A stretch of 9,473 nt of DNA, taken from contig DEBN01000090.1 of assembly GCA_002348825.1 (NCBI GenBank), positions 2,099 through 11,571 of the forward strand, written 5' to 3'. Below the pieces are notes generated by a model that saw only the letters and a list, made by a program, of their open reading frames with translations, ran no database searches and was not told where the DNA came from. The DNA comes from Gammaproteobacteria bacterium UBA2955 (lineage in GTDB: Bacteria > Pseudomonadota > Gammaproteobacteria > Pseudomonadales > Azotimanducaceae). Shown here piece after piece: positions 1 through 7,987 of this stretch (the stretch's first letter is position 1; each line of letters opens with the position of its first letter). Made by a program: the position numbers and the translations under genes.

Positions 1-665
1 GCACGGTCCAGTAACGTCAGTTCAACGGTGATATCGCGAGCTGAGCGTTCGGGTACCGACTCGAGGTTAGCAATGGGGTGCAAGACAACACTGGTCCCGA
101 TACCGATACCGGGCGAGCCCGGCAACCCCCGAAAGTAACCCTCTACGCTTGTTTCGCGTTCACCCCCAAGCTGGGTGATGTCACCCACGGCCTGAGCATG
201 AGCAACCACTGCCGCCAACTGCGCCGACAGTGTGACCATAAAGGCTTCTTCCCCTTCGTCGAATCGACGGGTGTCGCGCTCCTGCACCACCAGCACACCG
301 AGCACTCGCCCCTGATGAATAATCGGCACGCCAAGAAATGCGTTAAAAGGCTCCTCACCAATTTCAGGGACTAAGAAAAAATTTGGATGGTCTTGGGCCG
401 CATCCAGATTCAGGGGTTCCGCGCGCCGACCCACCAGACCCACCAGACCCTGATCATGGGCAAGTATCACTTCACCTATTTGAGTGGTGTTTAGGCCCTC
501 GGTGGCTGCGAGCCGGTAGCCGTCGCGAACATCATTAAGTAAGTAAATGCTGCACACCTCGGTATCCAGCGCGGCACGGACCTGATGTGCAAGCAAGCGC
601 ACGGAAGCGGCAAAATCCGCCTCTTGGGCGAAGGCTTGAACGATCTGCCGAAGGGTATTAAGCAT
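1..665 (-). CDS. ptsP: PtsP, nitrogen-PTS phosphoenolpyruvate-protein phosphotransferase (N-terminal part)
   Basis: The gene starts at ATG 665-663 and its open frame runs off the left edge, so 221 residues are visible. The translation begins MLNTLRQIVQAFAQEADFAA. Residues about 15-165 read as a GAF domain, including the PtsP-like stretch DQGLVGLVGRRAEPLNLD and later FLGVPIIHQGRVLGVLVVQE. From about residue 178, LPGSPGIGIG matches the start of the enzyme I PEP-utiliser N-terminal domain. The phospho-histidine and PEP-binding domains lie outside the window. In known relatives, cytoplasmic PtsP (enzyme I-Ntr) takes phosphate from PEP and passes it to NPr and EIIA-Ntr; the GAF domain senses nitrogen status. 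The start lies 2 bases after the rppH stop, so the two are probably co-transcribed and translationally coupled. The rppH-ptsP order is conserved in many gammaproteobacteria. Nothing in the visible part looks damaged. Confidence 0.93.
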   Translation of the reverse strand, partial: MLNTLRQIVQAFAQEADFAASVRLLAHQVRAALDTEVCSIYLLNDVRDGYRLAATEGLNTTQIGEVILAHDQGLVGLVGRRAEPLNLDAAQDHPNFFLVPEIGEEPFNAFLGVPIIHQGRVLGVLVVQERDTRRFDEGEEAFMVTLSAQLAAVVAHAQAVGDITQLGGERETSVEGYFRGLPGSPGIGIGTSVVLHPIANLESVPERSARDITVELTLLDR

Positions 666-667
666 GC

Positions 668-1150
668 TCAGCTCGGCACAGGCAGGTGGGGCGCCAGTTG
701 CAACAGCGCCTGCCGATAGACGTCACGCTTGAAGTCGATAATTTGCGAGATCGGGTAGTAGTAACTGACCCAGCACCATTGGTCGAACTCCGGCTTGGGC
801 GATTTTTCGACATCCACAGCGCCCTCATCACAAAGCATTTCGAGTAAAAACCACTTCTGTTTTTGGCCTACAAAGCCCGGGGTCGAATTATTGCGGCGCA
901 TGTGCTCGGGCAAATCGTAATACAGCCAGTCGGCGGTTTGACCGCGCACGCGCACGCTTTCTGCACCGAGACCTACCTCTTCGTGAAGTTCACGATACAA
1001 GGCCTGCTCAGGCGTCTCGCCCGCATTAATGCCACCTTGAGGGAATTGCCAGGCATCGCGGCCACCCACCCGGCGCGCCCACAACACCTGGCCTGCAGGG
1101 TTTGCCAGCACTATGCCGACGTTTGAGCGATACCCATTTTCATCAATCAT
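668..1150 (-). CDS. rppH: RppH, RNA pyrophosphohydrolase (Nudix hydrolase)
   Basis: This 160-residue protein begins [20 protein letters not shown], the typical RppH start, and its length matches the family. A complete Nudix box spans residues 39-61: G39, E45, R53-E54, E57-E58 and G60, with the metal-binding glutamates in RELHEE. The preceding WQFPQGGI and the later [10 protein letters not shown] are RppH-like rather than generic Nudix. In characterised relatives RppH removes pyrophosphate from the 5' triphosphate end of mRNA, which exposes the transcript to RNase E-type decay; it is cytoplasmic. The ATG at 1150-1148 fits the family start, although only a weak AGAAG lies upstream. It is the first gene of an rppH-ptsP pair and is transcribed divergently from the gene at 1353. 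Confidence in family and function is high from motif and neighbour together. Confidence 0.96.
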   Translation of the reverse strand: MIDENGYRSNVGIVLANPAGQVLWARRVGGRDAWQFPQGGINAGETPEQALYRELHEEVGLGAESVRVRGQTADWLYYDLPEHMRRNNSTPGFVGQKQKWFLLEMLCDEGAVDVEKSPKPEFDQWCWVSYYYPISQIIDFKRDVYRQALLQLAPHLPVPS

Positions 1151-1352
1151 TATGCTACTTCTGTATCTGCTTAAGCTTGTGCGCCTTCAGGGGCAATTCA
1201 CTTGCCGTTAGCGTTTCCAATGCATGTTCGCATAAGCGACAGCGCCGGTTCTATTCGACGTTGTTTCATTTCGTTACCGCTGATTCAACATAAGCTGCAC
1301 TATGCAGGCGTAAACGTGCGAAAATTTCGTTTTAACCGCCTTTATTGCAGAC
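1151..1352. promoter_or_regulatory. Divergent intergenic region, presumed promoters for rppH and the DUF255 gene
   Basis: These 202 bases separate two divergently transcribed genes, so both should start transcription here. I could not identify a convincing -35/-10 pair on either strand; candidates such as TTGCCC with a 17-base spacer on the minus strand have a poor -10. A small inverted repeat, CTGCA-CTA-TGCAG at 1295-1307, is visible but short. No coding sequence in the region has homology that I recognise. The promoter role is inferred from gene orientation only. Confidence 0.4.
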
Positions 1353-3416
1353 ATGTCCAATGAGCTTGCCAGCGCCACCAGCGAATATTTACTCGACCAT
1401 GCCGATGACCTCGTCGAATGGCACGAATGGGGTGAGGCGCCGCTAGCTGCGGCTCGTGCTGCCGACAAACCGATCCTTTTAACCATAGGCTATCGAGGCT
1501 GTCGGGGCTGCGAAGCAATGGCACGGGAATCGTTTCTCAACGCCGGCACCGCAGCGGTTATGAATGAGCATTTCATCAATATTAAGGTGGATCGAGACGA
1601 ACGACCGGATCTGGACAAAGTCTATCAAAGCGCCTTGCAACTGATCGCGCCGAAAAGTGGCGGTTGGCCGTTAACCGTTTTTTTGGAACCCGACAGCCAG
1701 TTACCGTTCTTTGGCGGTACGTATTTTCCGCAGCAAGCGCAACATCAAACGCCAGGATTCGCCGATTTGTTGCTGCGAATTCTCGAGACGTTTAACAGCA
1801 AACGCGAAGAGTTGGACGAACAGGCGCAAAAGCTCAGCCAAGCTCTAGAACAGCTGACTCCGCCGGTGCTGGACCCGGGCGTCGAAGATTTTGCGCTGCT
1901 TGAGCACGGTCGGAACCAACTGTTGCAACAACACGACCCAGCCCATGGTGGTTTTGGCAAAAGCGTCAAATTTCCAATGCCAGCGCGCGTGCTAAGGCTG
2001 CTAAGGCACTGGGCCTACAGCCGGCGCAGCGGCGACAATGACCGAGAGTCCTTAGACGCCGTTATGACCACGCTGACCAAAATAGCGCGCGGCGGTATTC
2101 ACGACCACATCGGCGGCGGTTTATTCAGCTACGCCCACGACGCGCAGTGGATGGTGCCGACTTTTGAGAAGAAGCTGTACGACAATGCCCAGATGCTGCC
2201 GATATTTGCTGCCGCTTTGACGCTTGGCCAAGACGATCTATTCAACAACACGCTAAACGGCATCGTCGATTGGATGCAGCAGACGTTGCTGACCGCCGAG
2301 GGTGCGTTTATGGCCGGCGAAGACGGCGAAAGCCGGGGGCAAAATGGCCAGTATTATCTTTGGCGCCGGGAACAACTGAAAAAACTTCTCAGCGACCCAG
2401 AGTACCTGCTCGTGGAGACGCTGTTTGGTTTGGACAAGCTTGCTAATGTCGACAATTACTGGAATCTGCATCGGCACGACTCCTATCGCTCCGTAGTGGA
2501 GCGGCTCGCGCTTGCGGCGAATGAGGCAGATGAGTTGCTGGCCTCGGCAAAGACGAAAATGGTGGCCGCCCGTTCGCAGTCTGAGACACCGCCGGTTATC
2601 GACCAAAAAGTCATCACCGCTTGGAACGGTCTGGCGATTAAAGGTCTGGCCGACGCTGGCCGCCTCGCCCAACGTCCCGATTGGGTGACGCTAGCCAGCA
2701 ACTGTGCAGATTTCGTCCGCCAATATTGTTGGGATAACGAACAACTGCACAATACCTGGCACGCCACTGGTCCAGGCCATGCGGCCTGCATCGATGACTA
2801 CGCAAATGTGCTCATTGGTCTCGAAAGTCTACTGCAATGCCGCTGGAGCGATGATGTCGCGAGCTTTACCCGCGAACTTGCAGATGCGGCTCTGACCAAA
2901 TTTTACGACAACGACAACGGCGGCTTCTGCTTTGCCCCAAACGACATCGAACCACTGATTTACCAACCCAAACCCACCTTGGATGAAGCGCTGCCGCCCG
3001 GCAACGCAACCCTCGCACTTACACTGCACCGGCTGGGTCTATTGTTCGGCGAGCAGCGCTATATGGACGCTGCCGCAAATACGTTACGTTGGGCGCGCGC
3101 AGTGATGGAACATCTGCCCACAGGACATTGTGGCTTACTGAGCGCTTTAGAGGACGCGTTGCTGGTGCCCCAAGCCGTAGTTTTACGCGGACCCGAGGCA
3201 GAGATGGCGGTTTGGACCGCGGCGCTGGCAAGTACTTTTGCGCCTTGGCGTAGCGTTTTTGCCATCCCCTACACCAGTGCCGGGCCGCTACCGAGTTTCT
3301 TACCCCGCTTGGTTAGCGCGGCAGCACAGACCACGGTCAGCGCGTTTGTTTTTGATGGTTCGGAGTGCGCCCCAGCGCTTACTGAATTAGACGCCTTGCA
3401 AGACTACCTTAATTAG
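1353..3416 (+). CDS. DUF255 / YyaL / SPATA20-family thioredoxin-domain protein
   Basis: The 687-residue protein has the full family architecture. An N-terminal thioredoxin-like domain (about 1-170) carries SEYLLDHADDLVEWHEWGEA, PILLTIGY, NIKVDRDERPDLDKVYQSAL and GGWPLTVFLEPDSQLPFFGG. A long helical region resembling an alpha/alpha-barrel of six-hairpin glycosidase type follows, with GGIHDHIGGGLFSYAHDAQW (248-266), FEKKLYDNAQM (271-281), EDGESRGQNGQYYLW (323-337) and KVITAWNGLAIKGLADAGR (419-437). Length and motif order fit the usual 650-700 residues. The biochemical role of the family is not established, so none is assigned. The family's CHWC motif is here C50-R51-G52-C53: both cysteines stay, but the residues between and after them differ. 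The start is supported by homology at residue 1, but there is no clear Shine-Dalgarno. No signal peptide is evident, so it is probably cytoplasmic. It is monocistronic and converges on gcvPB. Confidence 0.9.
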   Translation: MSNELASATSEYLLDHADDLVEWHEWGEAPLAAARAADKPILLTIGYRGCRGCEAMARESFLNAGTAAVMNEHFINIKVDRDERPDLDKVYQSALQLIAPKSGGWPLTVFLEPDSQLPFFGGTYFPQQAQHQTPGFADLLLRILETFNSKREELDEQAQKLSQALEQLTPPVLDPGVEDFALLEHGRNQLLQQHDPAHGGFGKSVKFPMPARVLRLLRHWAYSRRSGDNDRESLDAVMTTLTKIARGGIHDHIGGGLFSYAHDAQWMVPTFEKKLYDNAQMLPIFAAALTLGQDDLFNNTLNGIVDWMQQTLLTAEGAFMAGEDGESRGQNGQYYLWRREQLKKLLSDPEYLLVETLFGLDKLANVDNYWNLHRHDSYRSVVERLALAANEADELLASAKTKMVAARSQSETPPVIDQKVITAWNGLAIKGLADAGRLAQRPDWVTLASNCADFVRQYCWDNEQLHNTWHATGPGHAACIDDYANVLIGLESLLQCRWSDDVASFTRELADAALTKFYDNDNGGFCFAPNDIEPLIYQPKPTLDEALPPGNATLALTLHRLGLLFGEQRYMDAAANTLRWARAVMEHLPTGHCGLLSALEDALLVPQAVVLRGPEAEMAVWTAALASTFAPWRSVFAIPYTSAGPLPSFLPRLVSAAAQTTVSAFVFDGSECAPALTELDALQDYLN

Positions 3417-3435
3417 CCGCCACCCCTCGCGGCGG
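3416..3435. terminator. Possible bidirectional terminator between convergent genes
   Basis: The two converging stop codons lie 20 bases apart. The gap holds a GC-rich inverted repeat, CCGCC (3417-3421) with GGCGG (3431-3435); an alternative pairing is GCCGC (3416-3420) with GCGGC (3429-3433). On the plus strand it is followed by TTTAA, and on the minus strand by CTAATTAAGG, so there is no proper U-tract on either side. The stem is only 5 bp. Position supports a terminator; structure supports it only weakly. Confidence 0.3.
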
Positions 3436-3436
3436 T

Positions 3437-4978
3437 TTAACGTTTGGCCGCAGCCGCCGCGTCGCCCCAGGCTAAGTCCAGATCCCGTGCGGCCTTGACG
3501 TCATCTAAACGCCTCACCGTCGTCGTATAAGGCGCTTGCTGTACAAACTCGGCATCGCGAATGGCTTCGTCACGCACGCCGATAAGTGCATCAATGAACC
3601 CATCTAATTCAGCCTTGGTTTCGGTCTCGGTGGGCTCTATCAAAAAACATTCGGGGACCAACAACGGAAAATAAGTCGTTGGCGAATGCACACCGTAATC
3701 GAGTAACCGCTTGGCGAGGTCCATGGCGCTGACGCCTAACTCTTTCGCTTCTTTCTGGAACGTTAAAATGAATTCGTGCGTCGCGCGCCGCTCTGGGTAC
3801 GCTAGTTGGAACCCGGCTTTGGCAAATCGTGCTGCCATGTAATTGGCGTTTAAGGTCGCGTATTGCCCCACCCTGTGCATACCCTGGCGGCCCAACAGTA
3901 GGGCATAGGCTAATGCTCGGATGAGAATACCCGCGTTGCCGGCAAATGCAGACAGCGTACCGATGCTGCCGGGCAGGTCTTTCGATCCAAGCCATCGATA
4001 ATAGGTCCCATCCGCACGCGTGTCTTTAGCGACTACGGGCAATGGCAGGTGCGGCAACAACCGCTCGCTCACGCCTACCGGCCCCGCGCCTGGTCCACCA
4101 CCGCCGTGAGGGGTAGCAAAGGTTTTGTGGAGATTCATATGCAGCACATCGAACCCCATGTCCCCAGGTTTAACCTTGCCCAAAATCGCATTTAGGTTTG
4201 CACCGTCGTAATACAGCAGCCCTCCAGCTTCGTGGACGGCGGCGGCAATCTCTTTAATCTGCCGCTCAAACACACCGCAGGTGGATGGGTTGGTCATCAT
4301 CAGCCCGGCAGTCTGGGGGCCAACACAGGCCTTCAGCGCCGCTAAATCCACATCGCCGTCTGCGTTAACCGGAACTTCGGTCACCTTGTATCCACACATC
4401 ACTGCAGTGGCCGGATTGGTGCCGTGCGCCGCGTTAGGCACAATGATCTCGGTACGCGCATCATCGCCCCGCGCTTGATGATAAGCGCGAATCATTGCCA
4501 CCCCGGCAAACTCACCTTGTGCGCCAGCCATGGGCGCAAGTGACACGCCCTGCATGCCCGTCACATCGCGCAAAATCTCCTGCAAGTCGTATAGACACGC
4601 CAAGTGGCCTTGGCTCACTGATTCGGGAGCCAACGGATGCCGGCCCAAAAAACCGGGCAGGCTGGCCGCTTTGTGTGCGCCGCGCGGGTTGTATTTCATC
4701 GTGCATGAGCCCAACGGATAGAACTGTGTGTCGATGGAAAAATTTTTACGCGACAAATTAGTGTAATGCCGAACCGCCTGTAACTCGGACACTTCCGGTA
4801 ATTGCGGCGGTTCCGCGCGCAGCAGGTGCTGCGGTAGATCGCTCAGAGATTGCGCATCGGCGCCATCCACACGCTGAGCTGCGGCGCGACGAGCAGCACC
4901 GCCCACCTCGAAAATGGTTCGACCTTGCTGACCCTGATCCTTTGGGTTCAACTGATTCAACGGTCTCATCTGATTCAT
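3437..4978 (-). CDS. gcvPB: GcvPB, glycine dehydrogenase (decarboxylating) subunit 2
   Basis: This 513-residue protein is the PLP-binding half of the P protein of the glycine cleavage system. With GcvPA it decarboxylates glycine and transfers the aminomethyl group to the lipoyl arm of GcvH. Visible family motifs are [14 protein letters not shown] (86-99), [10 protein letters not shown] (183-192, with H185), [10 protein letters not shown] (256-265, with D258) and [16 protein letters not shown] (282-297); K285 is the expected PLP Schiff-base lysine. The first roughly 20 residues ([20 protein letters not shown]) precede the homologous part and make it slightly longer than many relatives. The first ATG is favoured by AGAGG 8 bases upstream, overlapping the gcvPA stop codon. 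It is the last gene of the gcv operon, 11 bases after gcvPA. No key residue appears to be missing. Confidence 0.96.
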   Translation of the reverse strand: MNQMRPLNQLNPKDQGQQGRTIFEVGGAARRAAAQRVDGADAQSLSDLPQHLLRAEPPQLPEVSELQAVRHYTNLSRKNFSIDTQFYPLGSCTMKYNPRGAHKAASLPGFLGRHPLAPESVSQGHLACLYDLQEILRDVTGMQGVSLAPMAGAQGEFAGVAMIRAYHQARGDDARTEIIVPNAAHGTNPATAVMCGYKVTEVPVNADGDVDLAALKACVGPQTAGLMMTNPSTCGVFERQIKEIAAAVHEAGGLLYYDGANLNAILGKVKPGDMGFDVLHMNLHKTFATPHGGGGPGAGPVGVSERLLPHLPLPVVAKDTRADGTYYRWLGSKDLPGSIGTLSAFAGNAGILIRALAYALLLGRQGMHRVGQYATLNANYMAARFAKAGFQLAYPERRATHEFILTFQKEAKELGVSAMDLAKRLLDYGVHSPTTYFPLLVPECFLIEPTETETKAELDGFIDALIGVRDEAIRDAEFVQQAPYTTTVRRLDDVKAARDLDLAWGDAAAAAKR

Positions 4979-4989
4979 TAGCTAAGCCT

Positions 4990-6360
4990 CTATGCTGGTG
5001 CCAAGGCGCGAGTGAACGCTTGGATGTAATGTTGCAGTTCTGCCTCAGTGCGCTTTTCCGTCACTGCCACTAACAGGCCATTTTTGGTTCCTTCAAGACC
5101 GGTAAGCGGAAAATCAGCCAGATCTAATCCAGCGAGAATGCCCTCTTTGATCATGGCATCAATGACTGTCTTCGCCGGCACCGGCAGTTCCAGCGCGAAT
5201 TCATGGAAGCTCGGCCCTGGGAACAGTGTCTGAACTCCTGGGCATTGCAGCAGTGCATCGCGCAACTGCATCGCTTTTTGATGGCTCGCCACGGCGGTCT
5301 CACGAATCCCCTGGTACCCCATCAAACTCATATAGATCGTGCCCGCGGTCACTAGTAGGCCCTGGTTGGTACAGATGTTTGAGGTCGCCTTGCCGCGCCG
5401 TATATGCTGCTCCCGAGCTTGCAGCGTCAGGGTGTAACCCACTCGACCCTCGAGATCCTGAGTGCGACCAATCACTCGCCCGGGCAACTGACGCATCAAT
5501 GCACCGCGACTGCATATAAATCCAAACGAAGGGCCGCCCGACGCCATCGGCACGCCAAAGGGCTGGCCGTCCCCACAGACAATATCAGCGCCTTGTTCAC
5601 CCCAGTGTCCCGGGGGCTTCAGCACCGCTAACGTCATTGGGTTCACCACTGCAATCACCAACGCGCCCTGGGCGTGCGCCCAATCGGTCACGGCATCGAC
5701 TTCTTCGATGAGACCAAAAAAATTCGGCTGTTGGATCACCACCGCGACCGGTGGCACTTCACCCGCTTCCAGCCCATCACTGGCGATAACGCCATCGCTG
5801 CCGACGGGCAGCACTTCCAGATCGACGTTTTGGTTGTGAACGATATTGCGGGTGGTTCGGGTGTAATTTGGATGCACGGTTTGCGCAACCAGAACCCGCC
5901 CCGACTTATTTTTTTTATTCGCACGCACCGCCATTAACACGGCTTCGGCCAAGCCACTGGCTCCGTCGTAGACCGAGGCGTTAGATACGTCCATGGCTGT
6001 CAATGCTGTCATCATCGACTGATATTCGTAGATCAGCTGCAGAGTGCCCTGACTGGCTTCCGCTTGATAGGGCGTGTAGGCCGTCATAAATTCACCTCGG
6101 GCGGTGAGGTCCCAGACAGCGGCTGGAATATGATGATCGTAACTTCCCGCCCCCAAAAAGCAGGTGTAGCCCTGATCCTGCTCCGCCCGTGCCGCCATAA
6201 ACTGCAGCATCTCCAACTCGCTTCTTCCTTCCGGCACCGCACTCAGCTGGTCGCTGACCAGATCTGCTGGAATTTCGTCGAACAGCGCATCGATATCAGC
6301 GACACCGATCTCAGCGAGCATTTCTGCAACGTCAGCTTCGGTATGAGGGATAAAGGGCAT
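4990..6360 (-). CDS. gcvPA: GcvPA, glycine dehydrogenase (decarboxylating) subunit 1
   Basis: This 456-residue protein corresponds to the N-terminal half of fused GcvP and has the usual length for the separate subunit. It starts MPFIPHTEADVAEMLAEIGV, typical of GcvPA. It carries FLGAGSYDHHIPAAV (68-82), FMTAYTPYQAEASQGTLQ (91-108) and SVYDGASGLAEA (129-140), which belong to the PLP fold-type I dimer partner. The PLP lysine itself is supplied by GcvPB. The start is well supported by AGGAG five bases upstream of the ATG. Its neighbours are gcvH upstream (66-base gap with a hairpin) and gcvPB downstream (11-base gap). The split arrangement is common in many bacteria, whereas E. coli and Pseudomonas have one fused gcvP. 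The protein is cytoplasmic and part of glycine catabolism and one-carbon supply. Confidence 0.96.
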   Translation of the reverse strand: MPFIPHTEADVAEMLAEIGVADIDALFDEIPADLVSDQLSAVPEGRSELEMLQFMAARAEQDQGYTCFLGAGSYDHHIPAAVWDLTARGEFMTAYTPYQAEASQGTLQLIYEYQSMMTALTAMDVSNASVYDGASGLAEAVLMAVRANKKNKSGRVLVAQTVHPNYTRTTRNIVHNQNVDLEVLPVGSDGVIASDGLEAGEVPPVAVVIQQPNFFGLIEEVDAVTDWAHAQGALVIAVVNPMTLAVLKPPGHWGEQGADIVCGDGQPFGVPMASGGPSFGFICSRGALMRQLPGRVIGRTQDLEGRVGYTLTLQAREQHIRRGKATSNICTNQGLLVTAGTIYMSLMGYQGIRETAVASHQKAMQLRDALLQCPGVQTLFPGPSFHEFALELPVPAKTVIDAMIKEGILAGLDLADFPLTGLEGTKNGLLVAVTEKRTEAELQHYIQAFTRALAPA

Positions 6361-6365
6361 GTTTT

Positions 6366-6370
6366 CTCCT
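6366..6370 (-). promoter_or_regulatory. Shine-Dalgarno of gcvPA
   Basis: Read on the minus strand, AGGAG is followed by AAAAC and then the gcvPA ATG. It is the strongest ribosome-binding site in the window and lies 8 bases downstream of the intercistronic hairpin, which leaves it unpaired in that structure. Confidence 0.75.
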
Positions 6371-6378
6371 AGAAATAG

Positions 6379-6399
6379 AGCATCGTCGGCAACGATGCT
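6379..6399 (-). other. Intercistronic hairpin between gcvH and gcvPA
   Basis: A perfect 8-bp inverted repeat, AGCATCGT and ACGATGCT, is separated by a 5-base loop (CGGCA on the plus strand, TGCCG in the transcript). It lies in the 66-base gap between gcvH and gcvPA. The transcript continues CTATTTCTAGGAG, so there is no U-run and an intrinsic terminator is unlikely. Known intercistronic hairpins of this kind can stabilise the upstream mRNA segment or tune the ratio of the two products. A protein-binding operator with dyad symmetry is the other possibility. The structure is seen directly; the function is inference. Confidence 0.6.
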
Positions 6400-6426
6400 A
6401 ATCGAACAACTCAGCGCGCACGACAG

Positions 6427-6822
6427 CTAGTGCTCCTCGGCCTCACAAACCTCAGCATAAGCCTCCGCGTCTAACAGCTCCTGAAGCTCGCGTACATCCA
6501 CCGGCCGCATCTTAAAAAACCAACCGTCCGCATAGGCATCTGAGTTAACCGTTTCCGGCGCATCTTCCAATATTTCGTTGACCGCGCACACCGTGCCGCT
6601 GATGGGTGCGTAAACGTCTGATGCCGCCTTTACCGATTCCACTACGCCAGCTTCATCCCCAGCCGCAATCACCTGCTCCAGTTCGGGCAATTCTACGTAC
6701 ACCACGTCACCCAATGCGTCCTGCGCATGATCGCTAATGCCCACAGTCACTGTGCCATCTTCCTCCAACCGCGCCCACTCGTGGGTGGCTGCATATTTCA
6801 AATCGCTGGGTATTTGGCTCAT
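6427..6822 (-). CDS. gcvH: GcvH, glycine cleavage system H protein
   Basis: This 131-residue lipoyl carrier has the standard family length. It begins [20 protein letters not shown] and contains [20 protein letters not shown] (28-47). The lipoylation site sits in [17 protein letters not shown], with K65 as the modified lysine. The C-terminal part has the expected [15 protein letters not shown]. In the glycine cleavage cycle its lipoyl arm shuttles the aminomethyl intermediate from the P protein (GcvPA/GcvPB) to GcvT and is then reoxidised by the L protein. It follows gcvT after 51 bases and precedes gcvPA. Only a weak GAGACAGAG lies before the ATG, but homology fixes the start. No unusual features are seen. 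Confidence 0.97.
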   Translation of the reverse strand: MSQIPSDLKYAATHEWARLEEDGTVTVGISDHAQDALGDVVYVELPELEQVIAAGDEAGVVESVKAASDVYAPISGTVCAVNEILEDAPETVNSDAYADGWFFKMRPVDVRELQELLDAEAYAEVCEAEEH

Positions 6823-6873
6823 CGCTCTGTCTCTAACTTTGAATTAACACTATCGACACCGCACACACTGTAT

Positions 6874-7971
6874 TCACGGGTGCATAGCCGTGCCATTGCG
6901 AACAAAAGGCGGCTTGCACAATACCGCTTTTTTGCGCGTGCCGCGGATGTCGACCTCGCACTCACCCGTTGCCTGCTTCGGCACTCGCGCCAGTGCGATA
7001 CTGTACGCCAAGGTTGGCGAATATGTCCCACTGGTAATCACCCCGGCTCCCGCATTGGTATGCACTGCTTGTCCATGCCGAAGAATACCTTTATCGCGCA
7101 TTATCAATCCTGTTAGCTTTTGCGTATTGGTCTCGCGAAGCTCGGTCAGTGCCTGGCGTCCGATAAAATCTCGCTCCTGCGGCTCCCAAGCAATGGTCCA
7201 ACCGATGTTACTCGCCAACGGTGATGTTGCTTCGTCTAAATCTTGGCCGTACAAGTTCAACCCGCCTTCGAGCCTAAGCGTATCTCTTGCACCTAAGCCC
7301 GCTGGCGCCACGCCGACCTCGCGGAGCTTGCGCCATAATTCAACGCCCTGGGCTTCGGGTAACATAATTTCAACGCCGTCTTCACCGGTATACCCGGTGC
7401 GGCCAATCAGCCAATCGCCATGCTGCATAGCATAAAACGGCGTCAGCTCGGCCAAACCGGACACAGCTTCGACCTGCAGCAGTCGCTGCACGGCGTTGGG
7501 GCCCTGTACGGCAATCATGATTTGAGGCTTATGCTCAAAATGGGCATCCGCGCGCGTGTGCTGTTGCATCCACGCCAACACCTTGTCGCGGGTTGAGGCG
7601 TTAACGACACAGCGAAAACCCCAAGCTAGGCGGTACACGATGAGGTCGTCCAATACCCCTGCTCGTTCGTTAAGTAGGGCACCATAAAGCGCCTGATTGA
7701 TATTCAGCCGCGCCACGTCGTTAGCTATTAGGCGCTGCAAAAACGCTTCCGCTTGGTCGCCATGCACATCGATTATGGTCATATGCGAGACATCGAACAT
7801 GCCCGCATCGCTACGCACAGCAGTATGTTCAGCGATTTGTGAACCGTAATTGACCGGCATCATCCAGCCGGCAAAATCTACCATCTTACCGCCGCACGCA
7901 ATGTGTTCCTGATACAGGGGTGTTTTTGCCGGTGCGTGTTGTTCTGTCAATGGTAACTCCGAAGCTGTCAC
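6874..7971 (-). CDS. gcvT: GcvT, aminomethyltransferase (glycine cleavage T protein)
   Basis: From the outermost start this is a 365-residue protein, close to the E. coli T protein. It transfers the methylene group from aminomethyl-lipoyl GcvH to tetrahydrofolate and releases ammonia. Family motifs are TPLYQEH (17-23), MVDFAGWMMPVNYG (30-43), MFDVSHM (58-64), AGVLDDLIVY (104-113, with the conserved aspartate pair D108-D109 expected at the folate site), GRTGYTGEDGVEI (190-202) and GLGARDTLRLEGGLNLYGQD (225-244). The start is uncertain. The frame opens with GTG at 7971-7969, which has no Shine-Dalgarno but lies 16 bases after the upstream stop. A TTG at 7950-7948 has GGAG six bases upstream and gives an N-terminus nearer to E. 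coli GcvT. The coordinates here use the GTG. No glycine riboswitch can fit in the short upstream gap. Confidence 0.95.
   Translation of the reverse strand: MTASELPLTEQHAPAKTPLYQEHIACGGKMVDFAGWMMPVNYGSQIAEHTAVRSDAGMFDVSHMTIIDVHGDQAEAFLQRLIANDVARLNINQALYGALLNERAGVLDDLIVYRLAWGFRCVVNASTRDKVLAWMQQHTRADAHFEHKPQIMIAVQGPNAVQRLLQVEAVSGLAELTPFYAMQHGDWLIGRTGYTGEDGVEIMLPEAQGVELWRKLREVGVAPAGLGARDTLRLEGGLNLYGQDLDEATSPLASNIGWTIAWEPQERDFIGRQALTELRETNTQKLTGLIMRDKGILRHGQAVHTNAGAGVITSGTYSPTLAYSIALARVPKQATGECEVDIRGTRKKAVLCKPPFVRNGTAMHP
7957..7960 (-). promoter_or_regulatory. Candidate Shine-Dalgarno for a downstream TTG start of gcvT
   Basis: On the minus strand GGAG is followed by TTACCA and then TTG at 7950-7948, an ideal spacing. 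The outer GTG start lacks such a site. If this is used, GcvT begins MTEQHAPAKTPLY and is 7 residues shorter than the longest reading. Confidence 0.5.
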
Positions 7972-7987
7972 CGCAGGCTGCCGTGAT

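Noticed and set aside
78..374. 98-codon open frame on the plus strand
   Set aside because: It is antisense to the GAF domain of ptsP, which reads without interruption from 665 to the left edge.
426..450. Short tandem repeat (CCCACCAGA units)
   Set aside because: It encodes the GLVGLVG stretch conserved in PtsP GAF domains, so it reflects protein sequence and not a DNA repeat element.
1102..1293. Small plus-strand frame overlapping the start of rppH and the intergenic region
   Set aside because: It begins inside rppH on the opposite strand, has no Shine-Dalgarno, and a Cys-rich, unpatterned translation.
1295..1307. Small inverted repeat CTGCA-CTA-TGCAG upstream of the DUF255 gene
   Set aside because: Five base pairs with a 3-base loop is expected by chance in a region of this size; noted only in the intergenic entry.
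3609..3995. 128-codon minus-strand frame within gcvPB
   Set aside because: It is an alternative frame of gcvPB, which has clear homology throughout this stretch; there is no sign of a frameshift.
6890..7435. 181-codon open frame on the plus strand, opposite gcvT
   Set aside because: It lies wholly antisense to a clear gcvT, has no recognisable motif, and its composition is that of a mirror frame in GC-rich DNA.
7972..7987. Possible glycine riboswitch upstream of gcvT
   Set aside because: Only 16 bases separate the genes, far too few for a glycine aptamer.
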